The notes under the pieces were generated by a model. That model did no database searches, was not told where the DNA came from, and saw only the letters and a program-made list of their open reading frames with translations. Of a stretch of DNA of 64,000 bases, positions 1 through 9,600 are shown in pieces. Origin of the DNA: DASXKD01 sp963703605. GTDB lineage: Bacteria > Actinomycetota > Actinomycetes > Streptosporangiales > Streptosporangiaceae. Made by a program: the position numbers and the translations under genes. The stretch is taken from contig CAVPFC010000067.1 in the NCBI GenBank assembly GCA_963703605.1, positions 27,726 through 91,725 of the forward strand, written 5' to 3'. Numbering within the stretch: the stretch's first letter is position 1; each line of letters starts with the position of its first letter.

Positions 1-301
1 GCGCGAGGACCTGGTCGGCGGCCCGCTCCTGAGCCTGGCGTACCCATGCCCTGCGCGCGCGCTGCCTGATCAGCCGGCGCTCATTTTCCGTCGTCCCGCC
101 CCATACTCCCTGGACCCGGCCGGCATCAAGGGCGTATTCGAGGCAGGCCTGCCTGATCTCACAGCGGGCGCAGATCGCCTTGGCCTGCGCCACCTGCCGC
201 GCGGCCGGGCCTGCGGTAGAGATCGGGAAGAACAACTCGGGGTCGGCCGTTGAGCAGGCTGCGCGCGACCACAACGCCGCGCGGTTGTCGACAGCAGTCA
301 T
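1..301 (-). CDS. WhiB-family iron-sulfur transcriptional regulator, 3' end cut by the window edge
   Basis: Reading the minus strand from the ATG at 301 gives 100 open codons up to the window edge. Cysteines at residues 16, 44, 47 and 53 form the WhiB pattern (a lone Cys, then CARC, then a Cys six residues on) that binds a 4Fe-4S cluster, followed by the GVWGG turn at about 65-69 and a basic tail typical of the DNA-contacting end. A GAGG ribosome site lies 8 bases before the ATG. WhiB proteins act as cluster-sensing transcription factors, usually with the primary sigma factor. The subclass cannot be told because the C-terminus is missing. The gene is divergent from the topoisomerase gene, and the roughly 185 bases between them should hold both promoters. 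Confidence 0.85.
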   Translation of the reverse strand, partial: MTAVDNRAALWSRAACSTADPELFFPISTAGPAARQVAQAKAICARCEIRQACLEYALDAGRVQGVWGGTTENERRLIRQRARRAWVRQAQERAADQVLA

Positions 302-486
302 GGAACCTCGGCTTCCTCGTGCTCCAGCGGACCCAGCCCGCCGACGGCCTCACCAGCCGCAATCCACCCAGCTGCCCAATTTTGGGCGGGCGAATCCCGT
401 CTGGCCCGACATTTCCCAGCATCAGCGCGCCGAGCTGGCCCGGCAGCCCGCGGATTGACCGCGTTCAGCGGGGTAGCTTCCGGCCC

Positions 487-1530
487 GTGACGGCGCTGGC
501 GACGAGGAACCTGTCCCGCAGCGACCTGACCGCCGCGGGGATCCGGCGCAGGCGCTGCGGTCGCGGGTTCCAGTACCTCGGGCCCGGGGCCGAGCCGGTC
601 AGGGATCCGGGGGTCCTGGACCGCATCAAGGCCCTGGTCATCCCGCCAGCCTGGGAGGACGTCTGGATCTGCGCCGACCCCGACGGCCATATCCAGGCGG
701 TGGGCACCGACTCGGCGGGACGCCGTCAGTACCGCTATCACGACCTGTGGCGGGAGCAGCGAGACCGGCGCAAGCACGACCGGATGCTGGAGTTCGGCGC
801 GGCGCTGCCCCGGATACGCGCGACGGTCTCCCGCCACCTCGCCGGGAGGGGCCTCGGCCGCCAGCGGGTGCTCGCCACCAGCATCCGCCTCATCGACCTG
901 GGTTTCTTCCGTCCCGGTGGCGAGGAGTACGCGGCGGAGAACGGCACCTACGGCCTCGCCACCATCCGCCGCGAGCACGTGACGTGCGCCCGCGGTGCAT
1001 TGATCTTCGACTACACCGCCAAGGGCAGCCAGCATCGTGAGCAGGCGGTGGTGGACGACGAGGTCCGCGCGGTGGTGCGCAGCCTGAAACGCCGCCGTTG
1101 GGGCGGCCCCGAGTTGCTCGGCTACCGCAGCGGCCACCGTGGGCACGACGTGACCGCGGACGACATCAACCACTACCTGCGCGAGATCTCCGGCGGGGAC
1201 TTCACCGCCAAGGACTTCCGCACCTGGCACGCCACCGTGCTGGCCGCGGTGGGCCTGGCCGTCTCCAAGCCCGCGGCGGCGGCCAGCGAGGCCGCGCGCA
1301 AGCGCGCGATAGCCCGGGTGGTCCGGGAGGTCGCCGACTACCTGGGTAACACCCCCGCCGTGGCGCGGAGCTCCTACATCGACCCGCGCATAATCGTGCT
1401 TTACGAAAACGGCGTCACTGTCTCCGCGGCGCTCGGCGACCTCGGTGCCAGCAGCGGCTTCGGTGAGCTCGCCACCCAGGGCCGGGTCGAGGCTGCCGTG
1501 CTGAAGGCGCTGCGCGGAGCACGCGGTTAA
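487..1530 (+). CDS. DNA topoisomerase IB (poxvirus/bacterial type)
   Basis: This 347-residue protein matches bacterial type IB topoisomerases, which relax supercoils through a 3'-phosphotyrosyl intermediate. The N-terminal DNA-binding domain (about 20-90, with IPPAWEDVWIC) precedes the catalytic domain. The nucleophile is the Tyr in SYIDPRI at about residue 297, and the basic catalytic stretches (KGSQHRE, the RTWHAT region) are present. I chose the GTG at 487 because GGGGTAG lies about 14 bases upstream and homology starts there. The frame is open back to 250, but that extension is low-complexity and overlaps the WhiB promoter region. The stop overlaps the end of the convergent small gene by four bases. 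Confidence 0.9.
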   Translation: MTALATRNLSRSDLTAAGIRRRRCGRGFQYLGPGAEPVRDPGVLDRIKALVIPPAWEDVWICADPDGHIQAVGTDSAGRRQYRYHDLWREQRDRRKHDRMLEFGAALPRIRATVSRHLAGRGLGRQRVLATSIRLIDLGFFRPGGEEYAAENGTYGLATIRREHVTCARGALIFDYTAKGSQHREQAVVDDEVRAVVRSLKRRRWGGPELLGYRSGHRGHDVTADDINHYLREISGGDFTAKDFRTWHATVLAAVGLAVSKPAAAASEAARKRAIARVVREVADYLGNTPAVARSSYIDPRIIVLYENGVTVSAALGDLGASSGFGELATQGRVEAAVLKALRGARG

Positions 1531-1763
1531 AGGGGGTGAACCGGGCCGCCGCGCCGGGCCGAGTCGAACTCGCCCGTCCCATCCGGCGTCCCATCGCCCG
1601 GCTGCGGGTACGCCCTCCGGCCCTCGGCCGGCACGAGCTCCGGACGACCACGCCCCATGTCCATCCGCTTGATCTTCACGTACCGGGCGACGTCATCCCA
1701 CGTGCCGGCGACGAGCAGCGTCAGGGCCACGGGAACAAGGACACGCAAGGCTTTCCCGGCCAT
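1527..1763 (-). CDS. Small single-pass membrane protein (DUF6893-like)
   Basis: The product is 78 residues from an ATG preceded by GGGGCTGGT. It has one N-terminal membrane segment (about 5-22) followed at once by DDVARYVKIKRM, a short basic motif I recall from actinobacterial DUF6893-type small proteins. The remaining 40 residues are polar and low-complexity. The same frame is open upstream to 1922, but that part lies antisense to the CDF start and does not look like protein. Function is unknown. It is convergent with the topoisomerase gene and divergent from the CDF gene. Confidence 0.5.
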   Translation of the reverse strand: MAGKALRVLVPVALTLLVAGTWDDVARYVKIKRMDMGRGRPELVPAEGRRAYPQPGDGTPDGTGEFDSARRGGPVHPL

Positions 1764-1906
1764 ACCAGCCCCCTCTCGGCAATCGCTGGTGACTGCCAGC
1801 GTTTGCTTTCCCGGCAGGCGGCCGTCAAACGCGACCGGCGCCGGCGATGTTTGCGCGGCTCCGCCGGGGCAGGAACCGCGGATCAGCAGGCAGCCAGGAG
1901 GAGCGC

Positions 1907-2827
1907 ATGGCCGCAGACTCATCGACGCGCCGCACCGTGCTCATCGCCGGGGCGGCGAACCTGTTCGTCGGGGCGATCAAGCTCGCCGCCGGGATCCTCG
2001 TCGGCTCCAGCGCCATGCTCGCCGAGGCCGCCCACTCGGCCGCGGACACGCTCAACCAGGCCTTCCTGCTGGCCTCATTGCACCGGGGCGAGCGGCCCGC
2101 CGACAGCCGGCACCCGTTTGGCTACGGGCAGGAGCGGTATTTCTGGTCATTGCTGGCCGCCTTCGGGATCTTCATCGCTGGCGCGGGGTTCTCCATCTTC
2201 GAGGGCCTCCTCGCGCTCACCCGGGAACACAGCGAGAAGCCACTCCTCGCCTACCTGGTCCTGGGCGCCGCCGGCCTGGCCGAGGGGACCTCGCTGGTCC
2301 GGGTGCTGACCCAGTACCGCGGCGAGGCGCGCCGCAACCACACCGAGGTCCTTGATCAGGTGCGGGACAGTCCCGACCTGACGGTCCGGACCGCGCTGTT
2401 CGAGGACAGCGCGGCGATGGTCGGCCTGGTGCTCGCCGCGCTCGGCCTGGCCCTGCGGCAGGTAACCGGATCCCCTGTCTGGGATGGCGCGGCCTCCATC
2501 GCCATCGGCGTACTGCTCATCGTGGTGGCCGTCCGCCTGGGCATGGACAGCCGGGACTATCTCATCGGCCGGGCAGCCGGCGCCCGTGAGCTCACCACGA
2601 TCCGGGCCGAGATCGAGCGGACGCCCGGTGTGGACAGACTTCTCGACCTGAGCACCATGTACCTCGGGCCGGAACACCTGATCGTGGCCGCCAAGGTGGC
2701 GTTCAGCGACGAGATCAGCGCCGACCGCGCCGAGGACCTCGCCGACCACATCGACAAGCGCCTCGCCGATTTGCTCCCGGTCACCCCGCACGTGTTCATG
2801 GACCCGACGCAGGCGTCCCACGCATAG
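1907..2827 (+). CDS. Cation diffusion facilitator (CDF) metal exporter
   Basis: The 306-residue protein has the CDF layout: about six membrane segments in residues 10-215 and a cytoplasmic domain at about 220-300. The metal-site HxxxD of helix 2 is His43 and Asp47 (AHSAAD), and the second pair lies in helix 5 near FEDSAA. CDF proteins exchange cytoplasmic divalent metals (Zn, Fe, Mn, Co) for protons. The start is fixed by AGGAGGAG seven bases before the ATG. The C-terminal domain (VTPHVFMDPT) is typical. The exact metal cannot be predicted. The gene is monocistronic as far as the neighbours show. Confidence 0.92.
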   Translation: MAADSSTRRTVLIAGAANLFVGAIKLAAGILVGSSAMLAEAAHSAADTLNQAFLLASLHRGERPADSRHPFGYGQERYFWSLLAAFGIFIAGAGFSIFEGLLALTREHSEKPLLAYLVLGAAGLAEGTSLVRVLTQYRGEARRNHTEVLDQVRDSPDLTVRTALFEDSAAMVGLVLAALGLALRQVTGSPVWDGAASIAIGVLLIVVAVRLGMDSRDYLIGRAAGARELTTIRAEIERTPGVDRLLDLSTMYLGPEHLIVAAKVAFSDEISADRAEDLADHIDKRLADLLPVTPHVFMDPTQASHA

Positions 2828-2850
2828 CACCCGTGCTTGGGCGGGCGTTG

Positions 2851-3318
2851 TCACCGTTGCTTACCGGCGCGGAACAGGGCGATGGCCTTGTCGATGCGGC
2901 GTTGCCTGGTGTCGGCGCTCTTGGCGGCCGTGATGTTGTCGACGTGATACCGCTGCATGCTGTTGGAGAGCGTGCCGAAGAATGCGCCGGCCTGCTTGTC
3001 GGCGGCGAGCGCGGCGGCGAAGTCCGCCGGGATGGCCACCTCCCGTGGAGTGTCGGCGACGGTCAGCGTGACCTGGATGGGGTCTCCGCCGTGCAGCCCG
3101 GTGGCCTTGCGGATGGCGGCGCTGATGCTGACCATGTGCTTGCCGCCCATTACGCCGACGGTGTTGCGGTATTCGTACCCGTTGACGTTTACCAGCACGG
3201 GCGGGCGATTGCCGGCCGCGAGCTGCTCGATGGCCTCCTCAGGGACCACGATCCCGGTGTTGTTACCCGTGACGGCCACGGTCGTCTTAAACGTCACGCT
3301 GTTTCGCTCGGCTGCCAT
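2851..3318 (-). CDS. DUF1905 / YdeI-OmpD-associated family protein
   Basis: This 155-residue soluble protein starts with a DUF1905 beta-barrel domain (about 5-100, including GIVVPEEAIEQL and VNGYEYRNTVGVMGG). It ends with the basic helical YdeI-type tail (about 110-155, TRQRRIDKAIALFRAGK). Family members are linked only loosely to envelope stress or bacteriocin protection, and no enzymatic activity is established. The gene converges on the CDF gene with 23 bases between stops and has no obvious operon partner. Confidence 0.85.
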   Translation of the reverse strand: MAAERNSVTFKTTVAVTGNNTGIVVPEEAIEQLAAGNRPPVLVNVNGYEYRNTVGVMGGKHMVSISAAIRKATGLHGGDPIQVTLTVADTPREVAIPADFAAALAADKQAGAFFGTLSNSMQRYHVDNITAAKSADTRQRRIDKAIALFRAGKQR

Positions 3319-3441
3319 CGCTGTTCTGCCTTTCGCCTGCCGGATCGCCCCTGCCGTCTGGGCGGCAAGGAATCAGGACTGCAATAGGCTTCCTGATGCC
3401 CATATAGACGCCCGGCAACCGGCAGACTTATCGGCCCGGGC

Positions 3442-5193
3442 TCACCCCTCCCGGGACAGCGCCACGGCAGAGTGCAGCAGGCCGGCGTGCACGAAGGCCT
3501 GGGGCAGGTTGCCCCGCAGCTGGCGCTGGTGCACGTCGTACTCCTCGGTGTACAGGGCCGCCGGCCCGCAGGCCGCGCGGCTGCGTTCGAACCAGTGCGC
3601 GGCCATTGCCGTGTCCCCGCAGGCCTGTGCCACCTGGGCCATCCAGAACCCGCACAGCAGGAAGGCTCCCTCCGCCTTGTGCAGCGGCCTGGCGTCGTGG
3701 CGGAACCGGTACACATACCCGTCCTCGGCCAGTTCCTGCTGCACCGCGCGGACGGTCGCCTGGCTCCGCGGGTCGTCCGGCGGCACCGCGCCCCGGATCA
3801 CCGGCACCAGCAGCGCGGCGTCGACGCGCTCGTCGGTGGGTGAGCGCTGCCAGCGGCCCGTCGGGTGCACGCAGTCGCCGAGGCTGGCCTGCAACGTGTC
3901 GGCCAGCGCGCTCCACTGGGCCGCCTGCCGGTGCCCGTGCCCTCCCGGCGGTCCCGGCGCGGCGGCAGCCAGGGAGCGCAGCCCGGACACGCAGGCGAGC
4001 CGGGAATGCGCCCAGTGCTCGTTGCCGAGTTCCCAGATCCCCGCGTCGGGCTCCCGCCAGCGTTTCTCGATCGCCTCCACCGCGATCACCGCCGCCCGCC
4101 AGTTCTCCTCGGCCATCCGGTCCAGCCGGGCGGCCGCGGCAAGCAATTCCAGCGACTCCCCCAGCCCGTCCAGCTGGAACTGGCCGATCACCTGGTTGCC
4201 CGACCTGGCCGTACCGCCCGGGTACCCGCGCAGCCGCAGCCGCCGTTCACCGGGGATCGACTCGCCCGCGACCGTGTAGGCCGGCCTGAGGCCGGGGCCG
4301 TCGGCCAGGATCCGCTCGGTCAGGAACCGGACGGTGCCGTCGAGAAGCGGGTCCGGGCCGTGCGCGGCGACCGCCAGGCCCGCGTAGCACTGGTCCCGGA
4401 TCCAGGCGTACCGGTAGTCGTAGTTCCGCCCTCCCTCCATCCGCTCCGGCAGTGAGGTGGTGGCCGCGGCGACCATCGCGCCGCTGCCCGAGGTCAGCCC
4501 GCGCAGCACGGCGTAGGCATGCCGGGCGTCCCGGACCGCGATCAGGTCCCCGCAATCGGGCACCACGGCGGACCAGGTCTCCTCGGTGGCCGCCCAGGTC
4601 TCGCCCGCGTCGGGCGGCTCACCGTCCAGGGGGCGGTCGGACAGTTCCAGGACCAGATCGTGGTGCCCGCCCTCGGGCAGCGATATGGTCAGCGCCAGCC
4701 CGTCGTCGCTGGGCCGGGCCCGCGCCGCACCCGACCACCGGAACCTGATGGCGCCGCTGCGCCCGCTCCAGCACCCGCCGGTGCGGGACAGATCGGTCAT
4801 CCGGCTGCGCCCGAACCCAGCCCTGACGTCGAGGATCACGTCGACCTGCGCGGGGCCGTCGAGCGCCTCGATGCGCCGCAGCACGACCACTCGGTGCGGA
4901 TCGGCCGGCATCGCCAGCGCCTCCCGGCACTCCGTCCGCGACGCGCCCACCCAGCGGCTGCGCCAGATAAGGGTCCCGCTCTCGTAGTAGCCGCCCCAGA
5001 CGTACCACGGGTCCGACGGCGTGACCGAGTACCGGCCCTGGCCGCCGAGCAGCCCGCCGAAGACCGCCGGGCTGTCCCACCGGGGCGCGCACAGCCACGA
5101 GATCGCCCCGTCCGGGCCGACGAGGGCACCACGCTCCCCGTCGGCGATCAGCGAGAACTCGCGCAAGACATGCGGCAGGAAAGAACTGGTCAC
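3442..5193 (-). CDS. Glycoside hydrolase family 15 protein (glucoamylase/trehalase-like)
   Basis: The 583-residue protein has the GH15 architecture: an N-terminal beta-sandwich (about 1-230, with GPDGAISWLCAPRWDS) and an alpha/alpha-barrel (about 250-575, with NYDYRYAWIRDQ). Likely acid/base glutamates lie in GIWELGNEH and near TEEYD, and the family sequence GNLPQAFVHAGLL is close to the C-terminus. Actinobacterial relatives include glucoamylases and alpha,alpha-trehalases, so the substrate is open. Proximity to glgX-treY-treZ favours glucan or trehalose breakdown. No signal peptide is evident, so it probably acts in the cytoplasm. A 120-base gap to the next stop holds nothing I recognise. 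Confidence 0.88.
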   Translation of the reverse strand: MTSSFLPHVLREFSLIADGERGALVGPDGAISWLCAPRWDSPAVFGGLLGGQGRYSVTPSDPWYVWGGYYESGTLIWRSRWVGASRTECREALAMPADPHRVVVLRRIEALDGPAQVDVILDVRAGFGRSRMTDLSRTGGCWSGRSGAIRFRWSGAARARPSDDGLALTISLPEGGHHDLVLELSDRPLDGEPPDAGETWAATEETWSAVVPDCGDLIAVRDARHAYAVLRGLTSGSGAMVAAATTSLPERMEGGRNYDYRYAWIRDQCYAGLAVAAHGPDPLLDGTVRFLTERILADGPGLRPAYTVAGESIPGERRLRLRGYPGGTARSGNQVIGQFQLDGLGESLELLAAAARLDRMAEENWRAAVIAVEAIEKRWREPDAGIWELGNEHWAHSRLACVSGLRSLAAAAPGPPGGHGHRQAAQWSALADTLQASLGDCVHPTGRWQRSPTDERVDAALLVPVIRGAVPPDDPRSQATVRAVQQELAEDGYVYRFRHDARPLHKAEGAFLLCGFWMAQVAQACGDTAMAAHWFERSRAACGPAALYTEEYDVHQRQLRGNLPQAFVHAGLLHSAVALSREG

Positions 5194-5390
5194 GGCCGTC
5201 CTTACTGTCCCGGTGACCGGGCCCGAAACCTGCCCCGGGCACCCCGCTCGCCCGCTGAGACGGCGCGGCCTGGCTCATCGACACCAGGCCAGAGCCGCAT
5301 GTACCGCGCGTTTGGCCCCCTCCATCCCGGGCAGTCGGGTGGGTTGGACCAACGGCGATCCATAGCGCCGAGCCCCGGGAAAGAGGACTC

Positions 5391-5849
5391 ATGACGAACA
5401 CGCCGCAGCCCATGACCGTCGTGGTGGGAGTCGAGGAACCGGCACGGTCTCGCGCCGCCATCAGGCTGGCCGCGCAGGAAGCGGATTACCGCGGAGCAGA
5501 ACTCATCGCGGTCATGGCCTACAGCGGTGAGCGCGCCCTGGGAGCACCCGCCGCACGCCCGGTCTCCACGCTGCGCACCGCCGACGAAGAGCGGATCTCC
5601 GCCGAGGCGGCGCTCCGCGACGCGGTATTCGACGCGCTCGGCGCACAAGCGGAGAAGGTGCAGCTGCGCACCGCTCTCGGACTGGCCGGACGGCGGCTCG
5701 TCGAGACCGCACAGCGGCTCAACGCCCAGCTCATCGTGCTGGCCAGCCGCGGGAGCACGTCCATGCTGCTCGGCACAGTGAGCCAGTACGTGCTGCGCAA
5801 GGCGCCCTGCCCGGTCCTCGTCGTCCCGGATGGGAGCAGGAACGGCTGA
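5391..5849 (+). CDS. Universal stress protein (UspA family)
   Basis: This single-domain 152-residue protein starts with the first Usp strand (TVVVGVEE) and ends with the nucleotide-site region LLGTVSQYVLRKAPCPVLVV. The usual glycine-rich loop is somewhat shortened. Usp proteins bind ATP/ADP and modulate persistence during starvation and hypoxia. The ATG follows AAAGAGGA. It precedes the YihY gene by about 40 bases and may be cotranscribed with it. Confidence 0.9.
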   Translation: MTNTPQPMTVVVGVEEPARSRAAIRLAAQEADYRGAELIAVMAYSGERALGAPAARPVSTLRTADEERISAEAALRDAVFDALGAQAEKVQLRTALGLAGRRLVETAQRLNAQLIVLASRGSTSMLLGTVSQYVLRKAPCPVLVVPDGSRNG

Positions 5850-5892
5850 CGGGGCAGCGAGGGCCAGGAACGCACATCCGGGGGTTGCCGCC

Positions 5893-6967
5893 ATGAATCC
5901 GGTGGAGCGGGCAGTACGCCGAATCGACGCCGCCCAGCAACGGCGCCGGGTGCCGGCCTTCGTCTTCGGCGTCGTCAAGAAGTACGGCGACGACAACGGC
6001 GGCGTGCTTGCCTCGAACCTGGCACAGTCCGCCTTCGTCGCGGTGTTCCCGCTCCTGCTGATCCTGGTGACGGTGCTCGTCACGGTCGCGGCTAGCGTGC
6101 CGTCCCTGCGCCACGAGGTCCTGAGGGCCGTCACCAGCCAGTTCCCGCTCGTCGGGGAGCAGCTCACCGGCAACATCCACGCGCTAAGGCGATCCAGCCT
6201 GGGCGGCCTGATCGTCGGCCTGGCGGTGCTGACCTGGGGCGCGAAGAACCTGGCGCAGGCTGGCCTGTTCACCATGGCACAGGTATGGAACCTGCCCGGG
6301 CCGGCCAGGCCCGGGTACCTGCCTAGGCTGGGCCGGGCCATGCTCTTCCTGGGCGTGCTTGCGGTAGGTGTGATCGCCAGCACGCTGCTCACCGGCCTGG
6401 TCGCGTACGGCCACAACGTCGTGATCACCGTGGTGCTGGCGCAGGTGCTCGCCGCGCTGTGCAACGTGGCCCTGTACCTGGTCAGCTTCCGCGTGGTCAC
6501 CCCCAAAGGGGTGCCGGCCCGGGACCTTGTCCCCGGCGCGGTGGCCGGCGGCATCACCTGGACCGTGCTCCAGGCGCTGGCCGCTCCCGTAGTTCACCAC
6601 TACACCCACAGCGACTCCGTCTACGGGCTGTTCGCTGTCGTGCTCGTCCTGGTCGCGTGGATCTATCTCGGAGCGCAGATCGCCGTCTACGCCGCCGAGG
6701 TCAACGTGGTGCTCACCAGGCGGCTCTGGCCGCGGACCATAGTGCAGCCGCCGCTGACCGAGGCGGACCGGGCGTCGATCGCGCTCCAGGCGCTGCAGAA
6801 CCAGCGGCGGCAGGAGGAGAACGTCGAGGTAACCTTCAACGACCGGCCATCGGGCGCGGCGGCATCCTCGCGGGTACCCCGGACACCGGACGAGGTCGCT
6901 CCTCCGGCGCAGGCCGGGAGCCGCCAGGACGGCCCCAGCAAGAGAGCAGACACGCGAACGGAGGGGA

Positions 6968-6996
<29 letters not shown>
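5893..6996 (+). CDS. YihY/virulence-factor BrkB family membrane protein
   Basis: From the ATG after a GGGGG stretch the product is 367 residues with six predicted membrane segments (about 40-290). Family signatures include NGGVLASNLAQSAF near the start and VYGLFAVVLVLVAWIYLG near the end, followed by a roughly 80-residue polar tail. Members are widespread inner-membrane proteins of unsettled function, once misnamed ribonuclease BN. Its end overlaps the glgX start by 29 bases, so the two are probably translationally linked. A second YihY protein lies at 34443-35468. Confidence 0.88.
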
Positions 6997-9094
<2,098 letters not shown>

Positions 9095-9153
9095 CGGCTC
9101 GGAGAGTACCTGTCCGCGAGCAACAACGCGGCGTTTGTGGCTGACATGGCCGG

Positions 9154-9600
9154 CTATGCCCTTTCCCGCTCACCCGCGGTCGCGGGATCAAGCCTGGTGC
9201 CGGGGGCAGCGCGGGTGCCCGCGGCCGCACGCACCGGGTGCCGCCCGGTACGGCCGGGCCAGCTGCCCGCGCGGCCGAACAGCACCACCAGCGCGGGCAC
9301 CAGGAGCGAGCGCACCACGAACGTGTCGAGGACGATGCCGAGGGCCATGGCGACCGCGATCTCGCGGAACTGGGCCAGCGGCACAAGCGCCAGCAGGCCG
9401 ACGATGAGCGCGATCGCCACCAGCGTGGCCAGCTCTACCCAGGGCAGATACCGCAGGATCAAGGCACCTTGCGCTTCCTGGGCCGGGGCGGCCCCGGTCA
9501 CCCCCACCAGGTGATCCGCCGCGTACCTGTGCGCGTACGCCTCTCCCCCGGCGGTCTGCGTCCCGGTCGCCGTTCCCGGCCGGAAGAATAGGTACGTGAT
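9154..9600 (-). pseudogene. Relic of an MMPL/RND-type transporter with N-terminal and internal deletions
   Basis: The minus-strand frame encodes pieces of an MMPL transporter. First comes a periplasmic-loop piece (ITYLFFRPGT, then DHLVGVTG and PAQEAQGALIL). Then follows the helix LVAIALIVGLL, which jumps directly to the last family helices, GIVLDTFVVRSLLVPALVVL. In intact proteins roughly 300 residues separate these two segments, and several hundred more precede the first one. No proper start exists, because the frame simply runs into the treY 5' end. I read it as a decayed gene left between glgX and treY. Residue counts for the missing parts are from memory of the family, not an alignment. 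Confidence 0.7.
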
